DNA from: Clostridium cavendishii DSM 21758
Lineage (GTDB): Bacteria; Bacillota; Clostridia; Clostridiales; Clostridiaceae
Length of the DNA stretch: 64,000 nt
Assembly (NCBI RefSeq): GCF_900141845.1
Contig: NZ_FQZB01000006.1
Coordinates: forward strand, 186,001-250,000
Direction of reading: 5' to 3'
This document shows, in pieces, positions 50,076 through 59,200 of the stretch. Positions within the stretch are counted from its first letter, which is position 1. The number at the start of each line of letters is the position of its first letter. The notes below the pieces were generated by a model. That model was given only the letters and a program-made list of their open reading frames with translations. It was not told the DNA's origin and did no database searches. Made by a program: the position numbers and the translations under genes.

Positions 50076-53000
50076 TTATGATTTTCTCTTTCTAACTACA
50101 AAAAGTCCTGCTAATATTAGGATTAATCCTGTACCTAGTAATACATTTGTATCTATACGTGATCCTGTTTGTAATAAATTGTTTATTTTATCTTTATTAT
50201 CTGATGAAGCAACTGTTTGTTTTTCCATTATAGCAAACTTAGTAAAATGTGGTGTGTAGTAAACAAATTCCATTGAATTTTTATCAAAACTTCCACCTAA
50301 TTCTACCCATTCTCTTTTCTCTTCATCATAATAGTACATAGAAAGTTTGCCAGTATCTAAGTTTTTAAGCTCTTCACTTGTTAATTTTATACCTATCTTT
50401 ACTTTTTGATTGTTGGCAAATGTGTGTATGTCTTTAATAAAATTATCTTTATTATCAAATAGTTTTACATTTAGTTCAAGTACTCTTAATATGTTACCTA
50501 TATCATTTGGTAATTTTTGAAGCAATACTTTTTTAGTTTTTTCATCTATATTACTTTGTAATATCTTAACAGAATCTACTCCTTGCATATCTTGTGGAGT
50601 TATTATATTAGTTGGAACTACTAAATTAGCTATTTCATTTTTTATTACTATTGTATTTTTTCCACTAGTAAAATATCCAATATCACATTTAGTTTCTTTT
50701 TTACCTTTAGCCTCTGTAGCTACTGGAATATCATAAGTATATCCGGTATCGTATTTTGCAGTGACTACTAAATCACTTGTAATATTATCAAACTTTTTAT
50801 CCCATGCTGAGAATTTATAGCCTATTCTCTTAGGATTTTCTGGAGCTACTGCTGGTTTTCCATATTCTATATTATCTTGATCACTGATTATTCTTCCATC
50901 AAAATCTTTAAATGTCACTTTATAATGATTAATTTGATATTTCGCATTAATCACCAAATCTTCTGTTACATTACTAGAATCCTTATCCCAACCTATAAAA
51001 GTATAGCCTTCTCTTTTTGGAGCTTCAGGTACAACTACCGATTTACCATACTCTACCCTTTGCTCTTCGCCTATTAAATTACCCTTATCATCTTTAAACT
51101 TTACTGTATAATAATTAATTCCGTATATAGCATTTACTATTAGGTCTTCTTTGACAACATTAAAAGCTTTATCCCACATAATAAAACTATATCCTTCTTT
51201 AATTGGTGCTGTAATCGCAGCTGCTGATTTTCCGTAATCTACTGTTTGCTCTTTACCTATTTGTCTTCCATCATAATCTTTAAATATTACTTTATAATGG
51301 TTTATTTCATATTTAGCTTTTACTTCTAAATTTTCTGTTATTACATTTAATTCTTTATCCCAACCTATAAAAGTATATCCTTCTTTAGTTGGTGCCGTAG
51401 GTGCAGTAACATTTTTACCATATTCCACTGTTTGCTCTTTACCTATTACATTTCCATCAAAATCTTTAAACGTTACTGTATATTTATTTATGGCATACAT
51501 AGCTTTTACTTCTAAATCTTCTTTTACCTCATTAAATTCTTTATCCCATCCAATAAAACTATAATTTATTTTTATTGGTACTGTAGGTGCTACAGCTGCT
51601 TTTTTATAATCTACTGTTTGAGGTGTATCTATTATATTCCCAGCATCATCCTTAAAAGTTACTTTATAATGGTTGATATCATATTTAGCTGTTACCTCTA
51701 AGTTTTCCTTTATATCTTTAAAATCCTTATCCCAGCCTACAAAAGTATATCCTTCCCTTATTGGATTTGTTGGTGCAACTGCTTCTTTTCCGTATTCTAT
51801 ATTCTCTTGGGTACTAATTGTTTTTCCATCAAAATCTTTAAATGTTACTTTATAATGATTAATTTCATATTTAGCAGTAACTACTAAATCTTCTGATACA
51901 TTGCTAAAATTCCTATCCCAGCCTACAAAAGTATATCCCTCTCTTGCTATTGATGTCGGTGCAACTGCCCCTTTGCCGTAATCTATACTTTGCTCAGTAC
52001 CTAACTGCCTTCCATCATAATCTTTAAAAATTACCTTATAGTGATTAATTTCATATTGAGCATTTATTACTAAATCTTCTTTTACACTATCAAAAGCCTT
52101 ATCCCAGCCTGTAAAAGTATAGCCTTCCCTTACTGGATTTGTCGGTGCAGTTGCTGATTTTTCGTATTCTATATTTTCTTGGGTACTAATTATTCTCCCA
52201 TCAAAATCTTTAAATGTCACTATACAATGTTTTTCAACCTTTATTGCCAGATTTTGACTAACTCCTGCACTAAAATTAAATGTTAAATTAGTTGTTCCTA
52301 CTTCTTGTTTTGCAAGATATTCTTTCTTTATAATTACTTTATTTCCACTTAGTTCGTAATCTATACCGCTTATTAATTTAGTTTGTCCATTTTGTATATC
52401 ACTTAAATCATTTCCATTTAAAGTCATTACTGTTTCTACATCTTCTTGTGCTGAAAGCTTCTTATCAAAACTAGCAGTATTTGGACTTATTGTACTATTT
52501 AATGCTGCTGGTGTTGTATCATTAATATTAACTGAAATTGTCTGAGGCGTACATTTACTTAAATTCACTGTAAAATTAGTTTGTCCAGTAGGTAGTGTTT
52601 TTAAATATTCTTTTTTAAATGTAATTGTATTTCCACTAACAATATAATCAGTATTTTCTTTTAATGATATATCTCCATTTTTTATATTACTTAACACATC
52701 ATCTACTATAATTTGAGTTGGAATATCAATCGCATTTGCAACATTTTTATCAAAATTTATCGTTGTTTTATCAATTGCAGGAATTCGTATATAAAGATAT
52801 GGTCTATCCGATACATCATTTGACATTCCATATATGCACATATACTGCCCTACTAAAGATGAACTCATAACAAAACTACATAGCCTATCAGGCGTATAAC
52901 TTTGCATTCTCACAAAGTCCTTTACATCAAAACTTTTCCAGTAATCTGATGTTCTATCGTCAAAGTAATTCCCAAAGATAGGAAAGTCTCTATTTATTGG

Positions 53001-54488
53001 CTTTGTATATCCAACCGTCCATGAATTATCCCTTGAACCATATAAATTATAATTAAATGCTACTCCTGGTGTTATAGCACTCCATGACATATTTGTTTTT
53101 ATATTTAATGATGCATCAAGTATTTCGTATGGAATTACATTAAGGTTAAACTTCAAAGAACTTTCTGCACCATCACCCACATATAATTCATTATTTTGTG
53201 GACCATCTAAATAAAATCCTCCATCACTAAGTTTAACTATCCTCCTGTCCGGTGGTATAGTTGTTCTAACTATTACATTATAAAACTTTTCCTCTCCATT
53301 TTCTGATGTTACTGTTATTTTAATCGGATTATCACCTAAACCAACTGTAAAAGCCTTAGCTGTACCACTTGTATGAGGGATATCATTTATTTTAATTGTA
53401 GCAGTTGAGTCCTCAACTGTTGGCGTTAAATTTATACTTTTAGTGTCTTCACTTACATTAACTGTATAATCAGTTGTAGCTTTATTAAATACAGGATTTA
53501 AAGCTTGACCATCTATTGTAAGTGAACTTAAATTATTATTTATACTTGCAAGTCTAGACTTAACAATTTTATCTCCCATAGTAACATACATATCTCCATT
53601 ACTATCCATATAAAAACCATAAGGTATACCTTGCATAGGACTCCATGAATATTTAAGTGAAAGATCTGGCCCATATTTATATATTTTATTATCTCTACAA
53701 CCAATATATATATTTTTAGAAGAATCTACATATATAGCCGTTACACCATCCACTGTATCAATACTACCTTGAGCAACCCCATTAGTATCATACATATATA
53801 CTTTCTTTAAATATTGCTCACCTACATATATTTTGTTATCACTCTTGTCCACAAAAATTGTAGCAGGATTATCACCACACTGCCATGATTTATTATAGTT
53901 TAAATCTGAAGTTAACTTTACAACAGATTTTCCACCTGTATTAGCAATATATACAGCTCCTGATGAATCAACAGCTACGCTATTAGGACTTGATAATTGG
54001 TTTGGAAATGAACCCCATGAATTAAAAGATGCTAAAAATGTACCATCACTTTTGAACTTCTGTATTCTATGCCCATTAAGCTCTGTAACATAAATATTAT
54101 CTGAATCATCTACTGCGATTCCACTTGGAGAAATAAATTGTCCATTATTAGTTCCCTTGGAGCCCCATACTGCAATATGAGTTCCTGTAGGACTTATTTT
54201 ATGTACTCTACTACTTGAATCCCACTGCTCCACAGTATAGAGATTTCCTAATGAATCCTTAGCAAGTCCATGAGGAGAAACAATATAATCATCCCCTGGT
54301 GCTTTTGTTGAGTTATGGTCATAGTCACTTTTCCCAAAAAATGTTTTATCAAATTTAGTTCTACTATCATTAGGATCTGCTACAGCATACACTTTGCTAG
54401 CTTCAAGATTAAATCCTGGTATAATTCCAATACACATATTAAATGTCAATAAAAATGCCATAATCTTTTTAAACACATTTTTCTTCAT
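50076..54488 (-). CDS. Giant surface protein: NHL propeller, X2 domains, eight InlB-type repeats, TG-type anchor
   Basis: This 1470-residue exported protein has a signal peptide (ending near VYAVA at 36). A six-bladed NHL-like propeller spans about 45-320 (ISPSGIAVDDSDNIYVTELN). A cadherin-like beta sandwich lies at 325-415, a DNRLRE-like region at 420-570, and two X2-type immunoglobulin domains at about 575-755. Eight 62-residue Listeria/InlB-type repeats then run to about 1250 (REGYTFVGWDKDF). A C-terminal domain (KLTSEELKNLDTGKLSMYYY) leads to the anchor INNLLQTGSRID, a hydrophobic helix and VVRKRKS. The sorting motif is LLQTG rather than LPxTG. It probably binds matrix or host ligands. 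Confidence 0.93.
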   Translation of the reverse strand: MKKNVFKKIMAFLLTFNMCIGIIPGFNLEASKVYAVADPNDSRTKFDKTFFGKSDYDHNSTKAPGDDYIVSPHGLAKDSLGNLYTVEQWDSSSRVHKISPTGTHIAVWGSKGTNNGQFISPSGIAVDDSDNIYVTELNGHRIQKFKSDGTFLASFNSWGSFPNQLSSPNSVAVDSSGAVYIANTGGKSVVKLTSDLNYNKSWQCGDNPATIFVDKSDNKIYVGEQYLKKVYMYDTNGVAQGSIDTVDGVTAIYVDSSKNIYIGCRDNKIYKYGPDLSLKYSWSPMQGIPYGFYMDSNGDMYVTMGDKIVKSRLASINNNLSSLTIDGQALNPVFNKATTDYTVNVSEDTKSINLTPTVEDSTATIKINDIPHTSGTAKAFTVGLGDNPIKITVTSENGEEKFYNVIVRTTIPPDRRIVKLSDGGFYLDGPQNNELYVGDGAESSLKFNLNVIPYEILDASLNIKTNMSWSAITPGVAFNYNLYGSRDNSWTVGYTKPINRDFPIFGNYFDDRTSDYWKSFDVKDFVRMQSYTPDRLCSFVMSSSLVGQYMCIYGMSNDVSDRPYLYIRIPAIDKTTINFDKNVANAIDIPTQIIVDDVLSNIKNGDISLKENTDYIVSGNTITFKKEYLKTLPTGQTNFTVNLSKCTPQTISVNINDTTPAALNSTISPNTASFDKKLSAQEDVETVMTLNGNDLSDIQNGQTKLISGIDYELSGNKVIIKKEYLAKQEVGTTNLTFNFSAGVSQNLAIKVEKHCIVTFKDFDGRIISTQENIEYEKSATAPTNPVREGYTFTGWDKAFDSVKEDLVINAQYEINHYKVIFKDYDGRQLGTEQSIDYGKGAVAPTSIAREGYTFVGWDRNFSNVSEDLVVTAKYEINHYKVTFKDFDGKTISTQENIEYGKEAVAPTNPIREGYTFVGWDKDFKDIKENLEVTAKYDINHYKVTFKDDAGNIIDTPQTVDYKKAAVAPTVPIKINYSFIGWDKEFNEVKEDLEVKAMYAINKYTVTFKDFDGNVIGKEQTVEYGKNVTAPTAPTKEGYTFIGWDKELNVITENLEVKAKYEINHYKVIFKDYDGRQIGKEQTVDYGKSAAAITAPIKEGYSFIMWDKAFNVVKEDLIVNAIYGINYYTVKFKDDKGNLIGEEQRVEYGKSVVVPEAPKREGYTFIGWDKDSSNVTEDLVINAKYQINHYKVTFKDFDGRIISDQDNIEYGKPAVAPENPKRIGYKFSAWDKKFDNITSDLVVTAKYDTGYTYDIPVATEAKGKKETKCDIGYFTSGKNTIVIKNEIANLVVPTNIITPQDMQGVDSVKILQSNIDEKTKKVLLQKLPNDIGNILRVLELNVKLFDNKDNFIKDIHTFANNQKVKIGIKLTSEELKNLDTGKLSMYYYDEEKREWVELGGSFDKNSMEFVYYTPHFTKFAIMEKQTVASSDNKDKINNLLQTGSRIDTNVLLGTGLILILAGLFVVRKRKS
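50750..52238 (-). repeat. Eight tandem 186-bp InlB-type repeats
   Basis: Each unit encodes about 62 residues of the pattern NHYKVTFKDFDG, then IEYGK, then REGYTFxGWDK and a closing KYEI. Units differ at many positions, so they are old but still in frame, and slippage could vary the count. Confidence 0.9.
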
Positions 54489-54587
54489 TTAATGCCCCCT
54501 TGTTAATATAAAATATTTTTTAAACAATATAAGTTTAAAATTCAAATTTAAAAGTCGATTTTTTGTTTTTTACAAAAAAACTTATGT

Positions 54588-54594
54588 TTCGACA
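54588..54594 (-). promoter_or_regulatory. Spo0A-box-like heptamer
   Basis: TGTCGAA on the minus strand equals the Spo0A consensus core. Several such heptamers are expected by chance in a window of this size and base composition, so only its location upstream of a surface gene makes it notable. Confidence 0.25.
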
Positions 54595-55085
54595 AAATCG
54601 TTATAACCAATTATACTATGCCAAAAATTCAAAGTCTATAGTTTCTAAGACAACTTACTTTATTTATTCTACAAGTCCACTGAGCCATTGTAAATATTTA
54701 CAGATTTTTATATAATAAAAACATTTTTTGCTATTTATAACTTTTCGATCCATGTTAATATAGCATATTTTTAATTATTTTTTATAAATAATTTCATGTA
54801 ATTATCACTAAATATTTTTTTCATTTTTTGTTTTTTTATTAGTTTATTATAACTAAATAATATATGTAAAAAGTATCTATGTAGGAACTACAATATCTTT
54901 ATAAAATCAAAATTACTATACCTTATAAACTTAATAATATTTTCTAACTAAATTTTATATAATTCCATATTAAATACATCCTATTTCTATAAAAACTCCA
55001 TTGAAATGCTTTACTATAAATGCTAATATTTGTGTGAAAATTGGTATTTTAGATATTACTTTTAATGTTAGAAAGGGGGATAGAT

Positions 55086-55126
55086 TTAATGAGAGATTGA
55101 TGATTGTAATTCACCCTCATTAAAGA
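55086..55126 (+). promoter_or_regulatory. Leader hairpin and 3-codon upstream frame
   Basis: TTTAATGAG and CTCATTAAA form a 9-bp stem in the leader. A strong site (aaaggggga) just before it leads to an ATG followed by AGA GAT and a stop, while the real gene start at 55133 has no good site. The layout could couple or throttle translation. Confidence 0.35.
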
Positions 55127-55132
55127 TAGATA

Positions 55133-56020
55133 ATGAATAATATTAATGCAGCATTAAAAAACATTCCTGAATGGAGGGATATTGATGGAATCACATATGA
55201 ACCTTTAAATGGTGGTTTATCAAATGTTACCTATAAAGTAAAAGTAAACAATAAATTTTATGTATTAAGAATTAATGGTAATCAAAATGAATATCTAGAT
55301 TTAAGCAGAGAAGAAGAACAAAATGCAATTATTAAAGCATCAAGATTAGGAATAGCTCCTAGTGTTCTTTCAACAATAGACAAAAAGAACTTTTTGATTA
55401 CTGAGTTTATTGAAGGAAAACCTTTGAAATCAGAAGAAATACACAATACGTGCCTAATAGAAAAAGTTACGTCAACTCTTCAAAAAATACACTCGTTAAA
55501 AGGTATTGAAAGAAAATGTTCTCCTTTTGACTTAATCAGAAAATATTTAAGTGGTGCACAAGATTTAAAAGTAACTTTTCCAGATAACTTATATACACAT
55601 TTAAAACGCATGGAAAAAATAGAGCTTCAAAGAAGTAAAGATAAAGAGAATATAAACAAGTATTGCCATAATGATTATCATACAGGATATAACATGTTAT
55701 TAAACAAAGAAAAACTTACCGTCATTGACTGGGAGCTATCTGGTATTGGAGATGTATTTTTTGACTTAGCAACTATTTCTTCAGATAATAGATTTAGTAT
55801 TGAAGAGGATAAAATTTTATTGAAGAGTTATTTTGGTGTTTTTGACAAAGAGCAACTTAGTATACTAAATGATATGAAGTTTATTTGTATGTTGAGGGAA
55901 GTAGCATGGGCACTAATTCATGAAGGAATGGACATTGAAAGAGTCAACCATAATATGAACTATTATGAATTTGCTAAAGGTGTTTTAGATAGATTATACC
56001 AAGGTATAGTAACATTATAG
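55133..56020 (+). CDS. Choline/ethanolamine-kinase-like phosphotransferase
   Basis: The product is a 295-residue kinase-fold protein of the choline kinase/LicA/aminoglycoside phosphotransferase group. Motifs are LNGGLSNVTYKVKVNNKFYV (nucleotide-binding loop), FLITEFIEGKPL (hinge), the catalytic loop YCHNDYHTGYNMLLNKEKLT and the metal-binding VIDWELSGIGDVFFDLATI. LicA-type kinases make phosphocholine for cell-surface decoration, which would fit the surface-gene neighbourhood, but no lic partner genes are present. The start lacks a convincing ribosome site. Confidence 0.87.
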   Translation: MNNINAALKNIPEWRDIDGITYEPLNGGLSNVTYKVKVNNKFYVLRINGNQNEYLDLSREEEQNAIIKASRLGIAPSVLSTIDKKNFLITEFIEGKPLKSEEIHNTCLIEKVTSTLQKIHSLKGIERKCSPFDLIRKYLSGAQDLKVTFPDNLYTHLKRMEKIELQRSKDKENINKYCHNDYHTGYNMLLNKEKLTVIDWELSGIGDVFFDLATISSDNRFSIEEDKILLKSYFGVFDKEQLSILNDMKFICMLREVAWALIHEGMDIERVNHNMNYYEFAKGVLDRLYQGIVTL

Positions 56021-56080
56021 TGTCTAATTATTAATAATTAAGCTATTTTCCTTGCAAATGATATTTTATGTGATTAGAGT

Positions 56081-56188
56081 ACTTGTCTTTTAAAATACTA
56101 TTGCACAATATTATTATAAATCAATTAATAATTTAGAAAGTATATAAAAAATTAAATTTGCCTTCCTACACAATTCGTAGGAAGGCAT
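56081..56188. repeat. Dispersed 3'-flank repeat, copy B
   Basis: This is the counterpart of 49951-50058, with TCTTTTAAAATACTATTGCA, GAAAGTATATAAAAA and the terminator in the same order and spacing. Confidence 0.65.
56159..56187. terminator. Terminator, CCTTCCTA family copy 4
   Basis: TGCCTTCCTAC pairs with GTAGGAAGGCA around a 7-base loop, between the convergent kinase-like and subtilase genes. Confidence 0.8.
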
Positions 56189-56212
56189 CTTTCTTATTAC
56201 CCTTATCTTAAA

Positions 56213-59200
56213 TTATTTAACCCTTTTTCTTTTTCCATAAACTACAGCTAAAGTACCTATAGCCATTAGTCCAAGACCTGTTACAACTATAACTTTTGTA
56301 GCTACAGGACTTCCTGTTTTAATTATATTTCCACTATTTGATGTATTAGCTGTACTTGCTCCAGCCACATTACCATTAGAAGTACCATTTCCACCATTAC
56401 TTGTAGATTCCTTAACACCTATTGTATACTTACTAAAATGAACTACATCAAAGCTATAAATTAAGGTATCTTTATCAAAGTTTCCATTATTTAAAGCAAC
56501 CCATGTTTTATTTGACTCATCGTAATAAAATGCATTTAGCTTAGACACATCTAAATTCTTAGCTTCTTCTGGTGTTAATTTAAAGCTAAGTCTAACTGGT
56601 GTATCTCCAAAAGTTTTTATATTCTTTGTTGAGCCGTCTTTCATATTAGCTGTTAAATCAAAGTTGTATACTTTTCCTAAGAATTTAAATCCTTTATTTG
56701 CATCTTTTAAGTCTGTAACTTCTTTAACCTCTAAAGTTGTAGCCTTTATATTCTGATCATTTATTATTGAAATAGGCAATACTACTCCTACATTCTTTGA
56801 ATTTAAAATTAGATTTTTATTATCTTTACTTAAGCTTTCAGAATTTATAATAACTTTAGAATTTGTAGCATCTTGTGCTTCAATTAATATATTTTCATAA
56901 ACACTTTTTATTCCATCTATTTTAGCTTCTGCATCTTGTCCATTAGTGTTTACTACTATTAGTTGTTTTACCTCAAAATTGACTGTCTTAGTTGATACAT
57001 TCTCAGCTTTATCCTTAACTGTTATTTCCAATTTATATTTATTGGCTACATCTATAGCAGAACCATCATATTTTTGACCATTCAACTTCATTTCTATAGT
57101 TGCGTCCTTGTCATCAGTAGTTACTATTGGTGTTACTTTAGCTTTATATATTCCACCATCTTCAACTCCTGAAATCTTTATTTCTGGTGCTACTGTATCT
57201 ATTTCTACCTTAGAAATTGCTTCTTCACTCACATTTCCAGCATAATCTATAGCCCTTGCATGAATATCTGTTGAAGCCGCTACTTTTAATGGTTCAGTAT
57301 ATTTAAAGTAGTTCTTTCCATCAAAGCTATATTCTATTGAATCTAATTTAGTTTCATCAGAGGCTATAGTAGCTATTACTTCCCTGTTAGTTACTGTCTC
57401 TGGATTTAACTTTATAGTTGGTTTATTAGGTACTACCTTATCAAGAATTACATTTAAATCTTCTACATTAGTATTTCCAAAAAAATCTGTAAGTTCTATC
57501 TTAACCTTTGTCTGCTCTCCACTTAAGTTTATTGTCTTTTCAAAGTCTTTCTTTAATACGCTAGGATCTTGTGATGGATATCTATTATAATTAAAAATAA
57601 TATCTCCATTTATTTTTAAAGTAAATCCATAAAGATTATCACTAGCTTCACCTTTTATAGTTATTGAATCATTATTAGTATAGATGTTTCCATCCTTCCT
57701 TATATTTACATTATTCAATTTTATATTCGGTAATTTAGAGTCAAACATTACTCTACTTAAGCTTTCATAAACTTCACCTGTTTCAGCTTTTGCATATATA
57801 GTTATTCTATTTGAACCTTGTACTAATTTAATGTCCTTTGAGAATGTTAAATCATCATTTACAGTTACATTCTCACCTGCTATCTTTAATTCCACTACCT
57901 TTTTATTAACAGTTCCTTTTACTGTATAAATATCATTTCTAGTATCTGTAGCAGGTACTACTTGAAATGCTGATAAGTTACTAAATTTTATAGCAAAAGG
58001 TTCTTGTACCTTTTCTTTAGTAGTTATTATATAGCTTTTCTTTGTAATATTTATGGCTTTATCTGCAGCTAGTACAGTTATAGTATCTAAATCATTAGTA
58101 AGATTTATAGTTGCTTCAAAACTTCCATCCTCTTTTACTTGTGGCTGACTTAAAACTTTTCCTGCAGCATTAACTATCTGAACTGCTAATAAATTTGTAT
58201 CCTTAGCTGTACCTTTAAAAGTTAAGGTTTTTTCCTTTAAATAGTTATATTCGTTTTCTACAAGTTTAGGCTCATTTATTGTAAGTTCTGGGCTTACATT
58301 ATCATAAGTGAATTTATAATCCTTTTTATAAATTTCCTTATCATCCTTACCTAAAGCCTTAACTTCCAAAGTATTTTCTCCAACCTTTGGTTCGCAAGAA
58401 TAATTAAAATATTTCCCTTCTAGACTTATAGCTTCGCTGTTTATATATAGCTTTTCTACTGAATCAGCTACACCACCAAATATATTTAGCTTATTATCTA
58501 TTAAAGCTTTTGAGCTTATGAATTGACCATCCTTTAAATTATTTATAAAGACATTTTCTATAGTACCTACTTTTAAATCTTTAGAATCCTTTCCTATATT
58601 GAAAGCATTATCTAAAGTTGATACCAATACATTATTTACTCCATTTTCAACAACATTTGTAACCTCTTGACTGTAAAGATCTTCTGCTTCTGCCACAGGT
58701 TTTCCTTTTATAACCTTTCCATTTATAAATACTACATTTGAGTTTACTCCACTAAAATCATCATTAGATTTCCATTTTAAAATATACTTATTATTAGCAT
58801 CTTTATTAAGACTTACTATTTCCACTTTTGGAGCTACCGTATCTATTTTTATTGGTAACTTTATTGTCTGTTCTTTTGCATTTGGTAAGTCTACCTTTGT
58901 TTTTATTGTGTAATAATATTGACCATCTTTAACAGGTTCATAATTACCAGTAGCCTTGTTGTATATAGTTCCATTCCAAGATGCTAAGCTAAGTATTTTA
59001 TTCCGCTTAGTTCCCTTAATAAATTCTTCAAATGCATTCTTCTTTATATTATTTTCTTTATAAAGATCCCTTATAGAATTTCCATTAGCATCTACTATAT
59101 CTACATCTAATTCTTTAGCATTTCTTAAAAAATATAACGATGGTACAATTTTATCAAAATAATCATCACCATTTGGAGATATAGCTGCTATACCTGAATT

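Larger units (their letters stand above)
54489..55132. other. Long AT-rich divergent promoter region
   Basis: About 640 bases separate the surface protein start from the choline-kinase-like gene. Visible signals are a TGTCGAA heptamer on the minus strand (54588-54594), identical to a Spo0A box, within inverted CGATTTTTTGT/ACAAAATCG arms about 100 bases upstream of the surface gene, and the leader hairpin at 55086-55126. The remainder is featureless AT-rich DNA. Confidence 0.5.

Noticed and set aside
50750..52238. Regularly spaced repeats that could suggest a CRISPR array
   Set aside because: The period is 186 bases, units are coding and divergent, and they encode InlB-type domains. No short direct repeats with unique spacers are present.
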